The notes beneath the pieces are model-generated. The model was not told the origin of the DNA, did no database searches, and saw nothing but the letters and a program-made list of their open reading frames with translations. From Herpomyces periplanetae (Eukaryota; Ascomycota; Laboulbeniomycetes; Herpomycetales; Herpomycetaceae): 64,000 nucleotides of DNA. Every line of letters begins with the position of its first letter. The first letter of the stretch is position 1. The DNA is taken from NCBI GenBank assembly GCA_009733715.1, contig WMKJ01000008.1, positions 62,001 through 126,000 on the forward strand, given 5' to 3'. A program made the translations under genes and the position numbers. Positions 12,363-24,551 of this stretch are shown here, piece after piece.

Positions 12363-14142
12363 ATGGGGCAAAAGTCTGGTACGATTAATAGTAGTGGTGG
12401 CGGCGGCGATGGAAATGTTGTATCATTACGTAGAAGAGGTCTTGCCCCATCATTGCATGGAGAATCCCAACGAACAAATTCATCGTGGGAAACTTGTGCA
12501 CATAATGTTATAGGAAAGGAAGAGTCGTTCAACGTTCTGGTTACCGGTTGCAATGCGTAAGTGTTCCCTAACATTGTGAAGCATTTACTTGTGCACAATT
12601 TTATGCATCTAGGAACGATTATAAGTTTTACAATTCAGTGAGTGAGGGAGCGTGTGTGTATGTGTATGAGTGTGAGTGTGTGTGTGCACGATTGTTTCAG
12701 CGATAAGTTTATCTCTAGATTTAATTCATTGTCCATATTGAATAACTGAATTTAGCGGCTTGGGCTACGCTATATGCTGCCGTTTAATTGACGAATTCTT
12801 GGGTTTTGTCCACACTGTGAGAGAATGTGGGCAAGGTAACGTTTCGTCTTGCAAGCGGCGAGGTATATCGAACCAAAAGTTTGCCTGTCGTAACTCATTG
12901 TGTATCGTGGGAACTACGCGCGATTCCGTAAAAGGAAAAGAGGTTACACAAAAGTTGCGCGAGCATGTAAAACGACGACAACGGGAACAGCAACATCGAT
13001 CCAAACTGGGTGGACGTTGCGAAGATTTGACACGAAAAGTTCATGTTGAATGGATAGTGTTGGATCTCTGCTCCGTTGAGATGATAAGCAATGCTACGCA
13101 AAGTTTACAACAAGGTTTTCGGTACTTGGACGTCTTGGTGTGTAATGCTGGGGTCGGGGGCTGGACGGGAATTGATTGGTGGGCATACTGTCGTGATATT
13201 TGGAGTAAAGGACTGATAAATGCGTTGATATACCCGAGCTACAAGTTGACGAGACGTAACTGGATAGTTGGAAAAAAACAGGATTCCATGTTGACAAGCC
13301 AACATTCTCATCCAGTAAAGGTGAAAGTGACTCACAATCACGATAAGCTGAACCGGGCGGACTCAAATGAGGGAGCGCAGACAAACTTAGAAGCCAGGGA
13401 AATAGGCGTAGTTTTCTGCGCTAATGTTTTGGGACACTTTGCTTTAGGAATGGGCATAAGCGAGCTGCTAAAACGAGGTCATAAGGGAGGTAAAGTGATT
13501 TGGATATCATCCCTTGAAGCTTATAAATGGTCACTTAATACTCCTTCAGACATACAAGGGTATGAAACACGCTGGGCGTATGAATGTTCAAAGAGAGTAA
13601 CAGATGTGCTAGTTCTGGGTAGTGGAAGACGCTTAGGTAGTGATGAAGAAAAGAAAATTTGCTTAGATTCACTCTCAGACGTAAAGGGGATGTCGGTTAA
13701 AGCAACGGAGACAATTAATTCTACTAGTGAAGCCACCGTTAAAATTAAGAATATTGGTGGAATTATGGATTGGTGTTCTGAGTGGAGGGTATGTCATCCG
13801 GGTATATGTGGCACTGGAATATTTCCTTTATCTCGAATACTACAATGGTTGATGGTGATAGCATTTTGGTGTGTACGGGTGTTTGGAGGCAGTCGATGGC
13901 ATACTGTATGGCCTTATACAGGAGCAGCTTCAGTAGTATGGTTGATAAGCGGGGAGGATGAGAATGAGAAGGGAGAGTGTGAAGTAGACAAGGTGAAATG
14001 GGGCAGTAAAGTTAGCAAAGCTGGTCGGGTTTGTGTTAGTCAAACGGATTATGAACCGATTGATAATGAAGAGTGTGAAGCATGTTGGAAAGGAGTTGAG
14101 CAATTATTGCGAACATGGCAACGTTCTACCGAGTACGCCTAG
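12363..14142 (+). CDS. erg27: 3-keto-steroid reductase Erg27 (short-chain dehydrogenase)
   Basis: Two exons, 12363-12556 and 12756-14142, joined across a 199-bp GTAAGT...TAG intron inside the cofactor motif; 526 residues. The joined sequence gives the NADPH-binding TGCNAGLG. Other Erg27 landmarks follow in order: CNAGVGGWTG, a YPSYK block, FCANVLGHF, WISSLEA, catalytic YECSK (Y340, K344), CHPGICGTGI and WHTVWPYTGAASVVW. Erg27 reduces the 3-keto group during C-4 demethylation in ergosterol synthesis, working with Erg25, Erg26 and Erg28 at the ER. The protein is longer than yeast Erg27 (347 residues). The extra length is a 58-residue N-terminal extension and hydrophilic inserts around 190-215, 345-385 and near the C-terminus. 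No closely linked sterol genes are present. Confidence 0.92.
12637..12688 (+). repeat. GT-rich microsatellite inside erg27 intron
   Basis: An imperfect GT/GA run within the intron (12557-12755), ending about 70 bases before the acceptor. Such runs are length-variable and could affect splicing; nothing in the sequence shows that they do. Confidence 0.7.
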
Positions 14143-17100
14143 AACATTATATATTCACTTAGAACTTATTTACTTATACACAGGGTTATGGATTATGAAA
14201 ATAATAGATGAACAGATATAATGAGAGTATTGGACCATGGCCATCGGCAAGTAGAATTGACCAAACCTAAGAACTAATCAATGCAGAGATGAGCGTCAAG
14301 GGAGAAATAGGGAGGGTGTATATATGAGCCATGACACATGAACGGCTACCGTGAAAACGGTCATGCCAGCTTGCAAATCCATGCATTAAATCATACTCAT
14401 CTAAGCGTCAATTGATTCAAGCAAGTTTGAATTAGTCGGGGAACGTTTAGTGAAATGGAGTAGCTAGGGTAAAATAGACAGCATGGCTACTTGAGATTTT
14501 GCTGTCATTGACGTCATGTAGGACGAAAGGAAGTTTAACAAGGGAAAGTTGCGCTTGGGATGGATTTGGCAGAGTTAACGTCGAGGGGAGAATAATTTTC
14601 AAGTATGATGTGACGAAAATAAGTTAAGAGGTAAAGGGTGAAGGTATAGGGGAGAATTCGGTTACATATCACTTTGGGTTAAAATAGTTTGGCGGCTAAT
14701 TGGCCTAAGTTTTATGCTAACTAGTAGTGATTCGGTCAATTATATTACTTGAAACACTTGAGCGTGTGCAGCAAGGCAAATGTATGAACGGGAAACCTAG
14801 TACATTTAGAGTACGCCCATGCGTACTCAAATGGGTTAATATGTCTAAATATTCTTTTACGCTTAACTTAATCCGACAGGATATTTGGGGGGAAACGATT
14901 GGCACATTGTACGTGCAGACCAGTTAGTATAGCATAGCATAGCATATCTGGAGTGTTTGTCTAATAATTCGAGAAGTTTAGTGCAAAACCTTTGGTCGCA
15001 TGTGAGACTATATTGTCAATAACTAACATGGGTCACGATAAGTGAATAATTAATGCTTTAGATACTCGCAGTAACTTGCTCGTTTTGCATAGATCATTTT
15101 TTATTGGGGGGGTGGAATGGGATGAGATGTTAGAAGTGGAGAGTGAGAAAATGAGTATACATTAAACTTGGATTATATTTTACATATCAAGGGATCATTT
15201 AGAGTTAATTTTAAGGCATAAAATGAGCAAAAAGAAAGGTAATTTTATGGTAGACCAACATCATTCCATGTCAAACCTAATGCTAACGATTGCAGTACGG
15301 CAAAAGAAGGTTTAGCTAGCATGAAGGATAAGTGTGAGCAACAAAAAAGCGATTCAACATGCAAGCTAACGGCTATCCTCAAAACTTCATCAAGACCAGA
15401 TTAGTGGATAATGTTACCTCATGATGATCATGTTGGTGACATGCTTACGGCACACGTTTCTAGCCCTGATATTTCACGTTTATTAACGTTAAAGCCCGAT
15501 GTGTGGGGCAATATAACCATGTTGTCAAAGCCAGATTTTGCGGGGATTAGTTAAATAGGTTTAAGAGTGTATGGTTCCAAATGGTAAAGGTAATGATAAC
15601 CTAGGGAATAGGTAGACGTACAAAAGTTCAGGCATTGTTTTAGTATTGTTCAAGAGGCAAAATTTTTGCAGGTTAGCGTACACGTTCATGTGCTACCTGA
15701 ACTGTCATCACGGCATTTTCCACAAGATTTTCCGATTGTAGTATCGGGTTATTTAGACAGATGGTAAGGTAGTTTGGGGGTATTTTAGAGTATACTCGAT
15801 TGACGAAGATTGGTTTTATTCAATGACTAGGTAACGAGGAACCGGTTTGGATCGCCACGCCGGTTAGACGAGCGGGAATGAGAAAGAATACGGGCGCAAA
15901 ATTACGACATTGGAGTGTAGACTGTACAATACGAGATTGGGAAGTTGAATATATAAGCAGGTCAATGCGTGTAGTAGATGGTCTGAAGGATTTCAGGGAA
16001 TATTAACATTAAAAAATGTCTGATCCTTTTATGCGACATGAATTATAAGAGGCTAGGAGAGAGGCATATTATACCACTGTAGGTCATCCTTGATTAAATG
16101 ATTTGAGATAAATATTAGAAGAAGGTAAGGGATAATTTTTTGGGGGAAAAGAGTGTTTTAAGGTATGGGCAGTTTCCTGGGGGGAAGAGTTTAGTTATGA
16201 GATGGGCAGTATGGGATTGGGGATGGCATCTGGAATTCTGCGGTTTAGATGGGCTAGGATAAGTCATAAAGGGAGAATTGGAGAGGGAGGAAGAAAGTTG
16301 AATAAATTTGGGCCGGGGGTGGGGTGCAGTGAAGGCATGAATAACGTAAAAATATCATTTCAACGGTTCTAACCGAAGGACTAAACAAGATGAAACGGCG
16401 GGGGATTTTTACCGGACTACCTCATCCTTAAGCGTGTGACTTTTGACAGGGCGACGACCTAATTTTTACGTGTTGTGCATTGAAGGGAGTAATGAAAATT
16501 TATAATTAGGAGTAGCAGAGAGCAAATTGATGAGTGTAAGTATAGAAAAAATGGTAAGATGTTGAGGAGAGGAATTGGAAGAGAATGGAATGGAAGAGAA
16601 TGTAGGGGAGACGGAGGAGGAAGAACAGTATATTTTTAGGTCTGGAAGGGAGGATAGAGAAGAAAGGTAGTGAGTATCAATTAGAGGGAATATAGTATGC
16701 ATAAATTAATGAGTCTTCCATTTATACGTGAACAAGATAGGGTTTTTTTTGTTAATAAGAAAAAATTTCAATTTATCTGGAGGACCAGAGCCATTTAACA
16801 AGGTTAAGCTGGGATAGAAGGAGAGTAATGTAGCATTTGATACCCCCACAGAGAGGCCGTACTCGAATAGGTTAGATGAGCGAAGATATTGTAGAAAATT
16901 GGCGGGGGGGGGCGTGCTGTGGGCAGCTCTGGTTCCGTCTCCTCCACTAAACTGACATGCGCCGCTCCCTTCCTTCCCCTTCCCCCATCAACCTAATCTA
17001 TACACTTCCTCTGCGCGGGTTAATGACGTCAGACCCCCATCACCCTCGCAGCATTGCCCGTTACCGTTTGCGGCTCTTTCCCTCTATTTTCCTCCATATT

Positions 17101-17915
17101 TAGTCGTTCCCATCGTTCTTCCCCTTCACCACCGGAATATTTCAATGCTTCCTATAAAATCGCAACCGTTCAGTCCCACTTTCCCTGGCTGTACCTTTCT
17201 TGCACCTTCTATTTTTATTTGCGCATCATTGCATTTTCCCTTATTGGGACATTTTCCATATTAGGCAATTTTTTATTAACTTTCATCTTCACTTCATTGG
17301 TCTAGTAAGCCGGAATGTTTTATGTACCGAAATCATTTTCTATATCGTAAACTTGACAAGTCGGCCGATATCGCCTTTTTATACACATTTTTCTTTTACT
17401 TACGCCCGCTCCAATTTGTATGTATCACCTCAATTTACTTCATTGCTTTTCCCTTCTTCATCCTTCTTCCCTCCCTCCCTCCCTCCCCCCCACACCCATC
17501 CCAACTCCTCTCCCCCCCCATCCTTCTCCTCTTCCTTACTCTTTACCTTCTCTTCCAACAATTGTCTTCTCAAAATTATCCATCTTTTCCTCTCTTCTAC
17601 TTCCTGTCAACCTCCCATATCTTTCTTCAAGCTTCGGGGGATTTCATGTACCAGATGGGATCATTTCACCTAAACTTCCCTTAATCCATCCTATTTAACG
17701 CTTGTTCTACCAAACACCTCTTAAATCCTTCGCTAAATTGGATTTTTTTGCCTTGCCTATCATCAAGTTTTCCTCTGTCAACCTTCTTTCACCTTGGATA
17801 TCTCGCTAAATTACCTCGCTCTTCACCCCTCAAACGTTATATGTTTGAATCCATCTTTGCGTTTAACTTGATAGATTACTTATTCAACTGATAATTTCCA
17901 ATCTATCATAAAACA
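14143..17915. other. Gene-free region with purine-rich then pyrimidine-rich tracts
   Basis: No gene is supported over 3.8 kb. About 16130-16690 is purine-rich on the + strand; about 16920-17910 switches to strongly pyrimidine-rich, most likely the promoter and long 5' leader of the GATA factor. Overlapping open frames at 17054-17698 are Ser/Pro/Leu-rich products of the C/T bias and are not called as genes. A pentamer run of AGCAT lies at about 14931-14946 and an imperfect hairpin at 15670-15700. Confidence 0.5.
15670..15700. repeat. Imperfect hairpin related to the one at 11694-11736
   Basis: A CAGGTTAGC-like arm and a GCTACCTG arm pair with one unpaired base. The inner 15680-15698 matches the loop of the hairpin near 11.7 kb at 17 of 19 positions. 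The arms differ, so only the core is shared. Confidence 0.45.
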
Positions 17916-20279
17916 ATGCTCTCCTCCATCCCTTCATCCTCTACTCCCCTCTCTCTTCCACCCCGTGTATGGAAACAACTTTCATTCTGTTCTAACTCCA
18001 ACTTTAATTCTCTTTCTACATCTCCTAGTCCACTAGCTCCATCCTCGAATCCTTCGTCGCTCCCATCCTGTCCTTCTCCCCATTCTTCGCTTTCCGGTAC
18101 TTTTCCCTCAGATTCATTCCCCGCTACTGTTAAAAATTCTACCCCCGGTGCCTCCTCTTCTTCATCTTCATCATTCCCATCCACATCTCCCACTTCCACT
18201 TCCTCTATCGCTTCCCTTTTACTCCCGGTTCGACCCTCCTCTCCTTCTTCGGCTCGCATGGAAAATTTGGCCTGGCGTATGATGTCGATTTCACTTCGCA
18301 AACCTTCTACTTCTACCCCTTCCCAAACTTCTGCTTCTCTACCTTCTTCCTCTTCTTCATGCTTTCCTAGCCCTTCATTCTCCATTTCTCCCGCTTCTGA
18401 CTCCTCATCAATCTTCTCCCCATCAACGACCTGCGAACCCATCGCTCCCACTTCTCACTTCCCTTCCTCCTCCTCTCTCCCTCAAGCCCCCATTTTATCA
18501 GGCACTACCCCCGTTTCTACTGTCACCACGGCCACCGGAAACGTTGCAAGTGGAATTGCTCAGCTTCACTTACAAGCCTCACGATCCATCTCATCGGCTA
18601 ATTCATATAGCGCCAACGCAAATAGTCCTAACTGTGATACTGCAGGATTAGCCCAATTATCCAGTCCCGCTCGTGCGCTGCAATCCGCTCCATACTCTTT
18701 ACCAGGATCTTTTAGTGAATTTGGCGGATCATCATTTAACTCCCAACCTTTTTCTCCGGCGTCCCATGGACCACTTGGCTCCTCGTCTTCCCCCGCAATG
18801 CAATCCTCATCCCCATTTTGCTCCACGCTACATCCACTTAACATTCCTGTGGAAACCGTGGCGGGTAACTCTGTAGTTTCTACAGATTATGGATTCAATT
18901 CAACCCCTCTTACAAGTTCATCGCCATTTACCGTTGATGATGATCTTGTCGATTCTTCTTCATCCTTGTCTTCATTTTCTCTATCTTCCTTTTCTCTTTC
19001 TCTTCCATTATCCCAAGACTGTGCTTCTCTACCAACATTTTTCAAATTTGGCGATTCTTCTACCACTACCACCGCTCCCCCTCAAATGAAATCCGTCGAG
19101 GGTGATCGGGTTTTGTCAATGTCTTCTCCTGCTTCTTCATTTATGGAATCACCATCTTCTTGCAATATAACAAACACTTTGAACGATCTATTGATGTCCG
19201 ATGCTACACTCAATCCCACCATCTCACGCTCTGAGAACACCTTTCCCGAATTCGATAAAGAAGGCCTAAAAATGTTTCCCGAAAATGGTGACCTTAGCGT
19301 CCACAACGCTTACATGCCCAGTAATGGAAATGATGGCCATGCTGTCGAATCTTTGGAGTCATCATTCTTGATGTCGGACACCTTATTTGATTCTTCCATG
19401 TTCTCACTAAATTGGGAAACCGATGCCACAAGTCAAACGTCCTTCAACCCTAACCCACTGCGGTGCCCTGATGGGATGTTGTCTGGGGTCAGTGGGGGCT
19501 TGCTTGCTGAGGACAAATTATCCCAAACTCCATCCCCCAGAATTGGGCAACTAGGTGGTGCCAATAACTTTTCAAGTAACGTTACCGCTTCCATCAGTGA
19601 AATGCGTAAAAGAAGATCGGGTTCATCTCAGTTTTCCGGCAGTTCTTTACCACTTGGTAGTAGTCTTAGCGGTTCCTTAGGTAGTGCCGGTATAGGTGAC
19701 ACTGTTGCGGGAAATCGGATGTCGGGTTTGGTGGGTGGAGGTTTGGCATGTTCTTTGCCAGCTCTAGGCGAGAATCCGTATTTGAATTGGCCGGGAAATT
19801 CAAGGGGCCCATCAATGCTCTCATCATCCCCACCTTCAGTTGCTTCCTTGGACTTGAATTCTTCATGTCTTAGCTCCGAAACTTTGAAGAATGGAAGTCT
19901 TTCTATAGGCATGCTTGGTACCAGTAAACCCAGTACTGCAGCAGTACGACGTCAGAGGGGAAGTGGAAAAGAACTCGGTGAACTGACACTGTCTTCATCA
20001 CCATCATCAACAGCTTCCTCATGCTTATCATCTTCTTCCCCGACAACGTGTTCGAATTGTTTCACCCAAACAACCCCATTATGGCGCCGCAACCCCGAGG
20101 GACAACCTTTATGCAACGCTTGCGGATTGTTTTTTAAATTACACGGTGTTGTACGGCCATTGTCTTTAAAGACCGATGTTATTAAGAAGAGGAATCGCAG
20201 TAGTGCTAATTCTCTGGCATTAGCGGCTGCCGCTGGATCATTGGCATCTTCCCGTGCTTATAGAAAGCGTACAGGATGA
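17916..20279 (+). CDS. areA: GATA-type nitrogen regulator, AreA/NIT2/Gaf1 family
   Basis: A single-exon frame of 787 residues. Near the C-terminus is one Cys-X2-Cys-X17-Cys-X2-Cys GATA finger (C712, C715, C733, C736) with the core [16 protein letters not shown], followed by a basic tail ([10 protein letters not shown]), nearly identical to AreA and NIT2. At about 109-123 the [14 protein letters not shown] segment matches the short conserved N-terminal domain of fungal AreA proteins. The rest is Ser/Pro/Thr-rich, partly from the CT bias of the DNA. AreA-type factors activate use of secondary nitrogen sources at HGATAR sites when ammonium or glutamine is scarce. The end, [10 protein letters not shown], may correspond to the extreme C-terminus that NmrA contacts in Aspergillus; this is inference. 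The leader upstream is long and CT-rich. Confidence 0.92.
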   Translation: MLSSIPSSSTPLSLPPRVWKQLSFCSNSNFNSLSTSPSPLAPSSNPSSLPSCPSPHSSLSGTFPSDSFPATVKNSTPGASSSSSSSFPSTSPTSTSSIASLLLPVRPSSPSSARMENLAWRMMSISLRKPSTSTPSQTSASLPSSSSSCFPSPSFSISPASDSSSIFSPSTTCEPIAPTSHFPSSSSLPQAPILSGTTPVSTVTTATGNVASGIAQLHLQASRSISSANSYSANANSPNCDTAGLAQLSSPARALQSAPYSLPGSFSEFGGSSFNSQPFSPASHGPLGSSSSPAMQSSSPFCSTLHPLNIPVETVAGNSVVSTDYGFNSTPLTSSSPFTVDDDLVDSSSSLSSFSLSSFSLSLPLSQDCASLPTFFKFGDSSTTTTAPPQMKSVEGDRVLSMSSPASSFMESPSSCNITNTLNDLLMSDATLNPTISRSENTFPEFDKEGLKMFPENGDLSVHNAYMPSNGNDGHAVESLESSFLMSDTLFDSSMFSLNWETDATSQTSFNPNPLRCPDGMLSGVSGGLLAEDKLSQTPSPRIGQLGGANNFSSNVTASISEMRKRRSGSSQFSGSSLPLGSSLSGSLGSAGIGDTVAGNRMSGLVGGGLACSLPALGENPYLNWPGNSRGPSMLSSSPPSVASLDLNSSCLSSETLKNGSLSIGMLGTSKPSTAAVRRQRGSGKELGELTLSSSPSSTASSCLSSSSPTTCSNCFTQTTPLWRRNPEGQPLCNACGLFFKLHGVVRPLSLKTDVIKKRNRSSANSLALAAAAGSLASSRAYRKRTG

Positions 20280-21091
20280 GAAACTTTAATCGACAAGACA
20301 CCCAGGGCATCGTGTTTGTAAAAAAAGGCGGAATCACTATTGAAGTACGTACGTAAAGATACTTGCTCAAATGTGCATGACTCTAGTGATTGAATTTATT
20401 CTGTTTTTCCTAAATTTTGTCTTCAGACATTGGTCCCAACCCTACTCAACGTATTTGATTTGTCGTCATTTCTCCTCAGATGCTTTTATGTACAAAACGG
20501 ATTGTATTGTTTGGCCTGTCGGCCTGTTTTTTTACTTGCTTGTCTTTGCTCGGGTAACTTCATAGCTCGAATCTTGTCTGATTAACTTTGTCTTTTACTT
20601 AACGTTAGTTGATTATTTTGACTGATACTTTTATTCTATAATTTTGGGATTAAGCTAATGAAATTTATATTCAAAAATCCATGAAATCCCCCTGTTTTAC
20701 GCCACTAGTTTTTGGTTGTGCATTTACTTTTTTCAAGGAGTAATAAAATAGCATAGATCTTAGCCGTGCAAAATCACATCAAATTTAAATATTAACCATA
20801 CGCATTGCAGCCTTTGCAAACTTACGCCTTGAAATAAGCATTTTGTGAGTTGATTGGGAACTCCACAAGCTATATTGCAAGGAATAAAAGTGAGATTAGA
20901 CTCATAAATACGTGGTCAATCCATCAAGTATCTATAGTACCTGGAAAATTTGCTAAAGTAATTTTCTTAGTTTTTGAATGGTGAAATACAAGTTTTTGTT
21001 CGTTACAGAGGGTTAATAAAATTTTATACGGGCTGAATTGTTTTAGTATAGTTGAAAACTACTTTGTGCACATGCGTATGTAGCTGACACA
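20280..21091. other. Intergenic region after areA
   Basis: AT-rich, with the areA 3' flank and a promoter region for the small gene at 21092. No other feature was seen. Confidence 0.5.
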
Positions 21092-21940
21092 ATGGAATTC
21101 CTTGCAATTGTGCTTGTTTTGCTTATCAGGATTTCCCCGGGGAATTCTAATCCAGTTGTGGTGGAAGAATCGCCCTTTACGCTGAGTGCACAGTGTGCAA
21201 GTTTTAGGCATTGTTATATTAATGATGCTCCAATTCTTATTGATTTCCAGAAAAGTCTTATGGTCCACTTTAACCCTCAATTTAAGGTCCCCCATTTTGT
21301 AAGTTGTTTAACCCAATGTACACTGCATTTAATGAAATTGTAGAATTTATAATGTCTTGCCCTAGGTATTTTCTGGGAAGAGGGGCAACTTAAAAGTTAA
21401 CATTTGCTAACAAATTATTGTATAAATACTGATGATGTGTAGATTCAATCCCATTTTGTGTTCGATAACAACGGCATGCTTCATGTGTAAGTACTGAAAG
21501 AGCTCCAAGCAATGATTTCAACTAACAATTGAATCGGTGAATCCAATATTCATAACTGGCTAACGAGTCTATCTTAAACGTAATATAGAAAAGAACCTTC
21601 AAACAACAGTCCATGGGAGCTTATTGTACCCGAAATCGGCGGCCAGTTAATAGTGGTAGACAAAAATGATAATAATTTAGCGCCATCATTGAGTATGATT
21701 CCTAAACTTTTTGTGCGGGGAGGATATTTGTACATTGATACATCATGCCAATTTTACGCTTGTCTACTACCTGGATTTCCACATCAGTCTGGAAGGTATC
21801 GTATAGTTTATCATACTGCTAACTGGATAAACTGTGAGCCAATTTATATCCAAGTCAAATTTCTTTATCCTCCCAAAGTAATTTCTTCAACACCACGCCA
21901 TCCAATTGAGCGATCTCTTCAAATCACGGATGTGCAATAA
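21092..21940 (+). CDS. Predicted secreted or ER protein of unknown family, three exons
   Basis: I do not recognise this protein. Exons 21092-21298, 21443-21486 and 21589-21940 join in phase across introns of 144 bp (GTAAGT...TAG) and 102 bp (GTAAGT...TAG), giving 200 residues. The first 20 residues form a clear signal peptide (MEFLAIVLVLLIRISPGNS). No second membrane helix follows. The mature part has five Cys (for example in AQCASFRHCY and CQFYACLL) and is rich in aromatic and beta-branched residues, which suggests a compact beta-sheet domain stabilised by disulfides. Consistent splice sites and phases argue that the gene is real. The 44-bp middle exon is easy to miss. It could be a cell-surface or effector-like protein, but nothing in the sequence proves that. 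Confidence 0.6.
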
Positions 21941-22269
21941 GATGGAAAAATTCAATAGTTAGTACTAGCAGATTAGTGTAGAATGAATAGAAATTTCGGC
22001 CCACTAAATATAGTCAAAACGTTTCCTAAACAAGAATTTCCTGATTGGGAAATATTTTACAAACAAATGGAGTAAAAATACTATGGCTTGGTGCGATTTT
22101 TTTTATTTCATGTAAATATACAAATTTTAATCCAAATTGTACATTCGCATATTCGTGTAGATGCATAATATTAATTAGGTTACCTTGAAAAAACATGTAA
22201 AGTTATTGATTGATTTTCAAATACTTGTAAGATGCCTACCAGAATGTATTAATGAGTTAAAGAATGGCA
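21941..22269. other. Convergent 3' spacer
   Basis: AT-rich DNA between two converging genes; nothing else seen. Confidence 0.5.
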
Positions 22270-24006
22270 TCATGATACGTGATTGAGCAAGATTCGCTCC
22301 ATATTTGGAGATAATGAGCTCCACGATACTCCTATCAATTCTATAGCTACCCTAATACAAGTATGTTGAAGTGATGGTGACAAAGGAAACATTTCGTCAA
22401 AATACGGTCGTCGAAGTAATGAAGCTTTAGTTTCCACTCCCCTAAACGTGTGAAGGTACGGTAGCATCCAGTAAAGTTTAATAGAATTATTTGGACTCTG
22501 ACACATGTAAAAGCTGTTTTGTCCTTTGTAATTGAGGAACATTCGCGATCCAAGTCGAACTTGGGAAAATTGGTCATATAACCGCTGCGATGTAGCTGGC
22601 TTTGATGCACTACTTGTCGAAGGTGAATTTACCGGATTCGCCTTGCATGTTTCGGGAATATCAGTTTGGCGAAAACTACTTCTCAAGGGGCTACATCCAA
22701 ATCGTCCCATTGGTACGCCAAATCCCATAGCTGGCAACTGAAGAGAGTCAGCAAAATTGACAATATTAAAATAATTCTCTCGAGATTTTGTTGCTTTGGG
22801 CTTTATATGGCAAAGATTTTTCCCATTAAGTACTCTCACAATATCCGGTACCGTTCGAAACATTGCTTCATCATTTGTAAACACCACCTGTTTGTTAACT
22901 CCAGCTTGTAATATATTATCTGTAAGAAAAAAGATTCCATTGGAATCTTCCAAAGCCTTTTGTAAACCATCTTCCAGAGGTACTACAACTATCTCATTAT
23001 CAACCGATTTTACATACCCTGTGTGGGGCAATACTGATGGATTAAATTTAGATTTGGGGTTTTCTATCCGGATATTACTTTTTTCAAACACAACATCTAT
23101 TCCACTTGATGATGATACAATCGATCCTTTTTCTTGTCCAGTTACCAGTGGTACCACAATCAAGCGATACGGAAATGCTCCCGTTGAAACATGCACATCC
23201 GTCTCTCCAAAATGCGTTCGCAACAGCTGTTTTTGTACCCATTTAACATCATGAGTATGCGCATTTAGTGGGCCTGATTGTCTATTTGAATTTTCCACTT
23301 TATCTCCAGATGTTGTGTTACTTGCTGCCGTTAAACTATGTCTTCGTTCTTCGTAAATTTTATTATATTTCTTTCGTATATTAGCCGGTAACGTTTTACG
23401 CCCAGCTACTCCAAGTGTTTCTTCTTCATCTAATCTGCTGTATGGAACTGCTACTTTTTCTTCTTTACTTTCTTGATTTTTTCTTCGAAAACTTTTCCCG
23501 CGAAAACTATTTCTCAATCCATCCCAAAATGATAGCGGTTTTTCAAAGGGTAAATCTGAATTTGATTCACTTAGTGTACCATTCTTCTTTACCAAACCTC
23601 CTGATGCTTTCTCCAAAAATTCACTATTAGATGGTACGTTGAAAGAATTCGTCTCAACCCGCATCACACCTGGATTATCATTTATGTCTGATGCTCTCGG
23701 TGCCGGTTGAACAGGTGTGCTACTTTGTGGATCTGAAACATTTGCAACTTCTACTTCGTTAACACCATTAGCCTGTGTTTCTTCTTTTTTTTTTTTTCCA
23801 AAAAAATTCCCCGGCACTGGCGTTGGTGTAGCTTCTACTCTATAGTTAAACCACTCCATTCCTCCCATTTCCTTCGCCAAATACGTCCATCCTAGAATAC
23901 TCCATTTTGAATAATTGTTTTCCAATCTCATGCCATTCCAGCTACTCGCTCCCGCTAAAACAAATAAACTACCCCAAAAAATACCTCTTTTCCATTTACC
24001 CGTCAT
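22270..24006 (-). CDS. Unknown protein with N-terminal membrane segment
   Basis: An uninterrupted 578-residue frame from an ATG at 24006; I do not recognise the family. The N-terminus is short and basic (MTGKWKR), followed by a hydrophobic GIFWGSLFVLAGASSW segment that could anchor it to a membrane or act as an uncleaved signal. Residues about 70-250 are polar and low complexity, with a run of four lysines. A better ordered region follows (about 255-420), with patterns such as FPYRLIVVPLVTG, EIVVVPLEDGL and DEAMFRTVPDIVRVLNGK. The C-terminal 80 residues are also ordered. The first gene to the right starts divergently 545 bp away. The short N-terminus and helix would suit a mitochondrial or ER protein. 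Confidence 0.65.
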   Translation of the reverse strand: MTGKWKRGIFWGSLFVLAGASSWNGMRLENNYSKWSILGWTYLAKEMGGMEWFNYRVEATPTPVPGNFFGKKKKEETQANGVNEVEVANVSDPQSSTPVQPAPRASDINDNPGVMRVETNSFNVPSNSEFLEKASGGLVKKNGTLSESNSDLPFEKPLSFWDGLRNSFRGKSFRRKNQESKEEKVAVPYSRLDEEETLGVAGRKTLPANIRKKYNKIYEERRHSLTAASNTTSGDKVENSNRQSGPLNAHTHDVKWVQKQLLRTHFGETDVHVSTGAFPYRLIVVPLVTGQEKGSIVSSSSGIDVVFEKSNIRIENPKSKFNPSVLPHTGYVKSVDNEIVVVPLEDGLQKALEDSNGIFFLTDNILQAGVNKQVVFTNDEAMFRTVPDIVRVLNGKNLCHIKPKATKSRENYFNIVNFADSLQLPAMGFGVPMGRFGCSPLRSSFRQTDIPETCKANPVNSPSTSSASKPATSQRLYDQFSQVRLGSRMFLNYKGQNSFYMCQSPNNSIKLYWMLPYLHTFRGVETKASLLRRPYFDEMFPLSPSLQHTCIRVAIELIGVSWSSLSPNMERILLNHVS

Positions 24007-24551
24007 ACTTAATTGAGATAATTATCAATATTCTAAACGTCTTTCACCTTCAATTACAACTCATAATCTCGTTCAACACTAACATGAGTTTCACAAACAA
24101 AATATTATTTCATTAACCCTCCCATACTATTCATAATTTTAATACATCTACGCAATTGATTATATATACTTTTCTATAAAACATGCGCACCCTTCACATC
24201 TTCATCTGTCATCCTACATTGATGCCCCGGTTGGTTTAGCCCAAAAAAATCCTCAGTCCATCCTATTCATCTAATCTCATGTGATGGCCCAAATTCTCCC
24301 GGTCCAGACCCAAAAATTTATAGATATATGCTGCTCCCGATGGAAAATCTTTCGTGTCACTTAATTCTTCAAGTTAACCATACTTCACATTGAGCGGGAT
24401 ACATTTGCATGACAATCTCCTCTCCTTTTTCGGCACTGATTTAATTTCTTCGTTAGATTATTCCGAGCTATACGACTATTTGTAACGTAATACGTTCAAT
24501 TTCATCTTTATATTAATATTTTTCACGTCAAATTTATCCCCCCCATCGACT
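24007..24551. other. Divergent promoter region
   Basis: Spacer of 545 bp between two divergent genes; AT- and pyrimidine-rich, with no recognised site. Confidence 0.5.

Noticed and set aside
17054-17698. Several overlapping frames of 80-157 codons
   Set aside because: They lie in CT-rich leader DNA and encode Ser/Pro/Leu/Phe runs in all three frames, as expected from base bias.
18000-20000. Possible intron or frameshift in the low-complexity body of the GATA factor
   Set aside because: The frame is open from the ATG through the zinc finger, and both conserved domains are in the same frame.
24211-24260. TGGTTTAGCCC, which resembles part of a tRNA D-arm
   Set aside because: No acceptor, anticodon or T-arm pairing follows, so it is not a tRNA gene.
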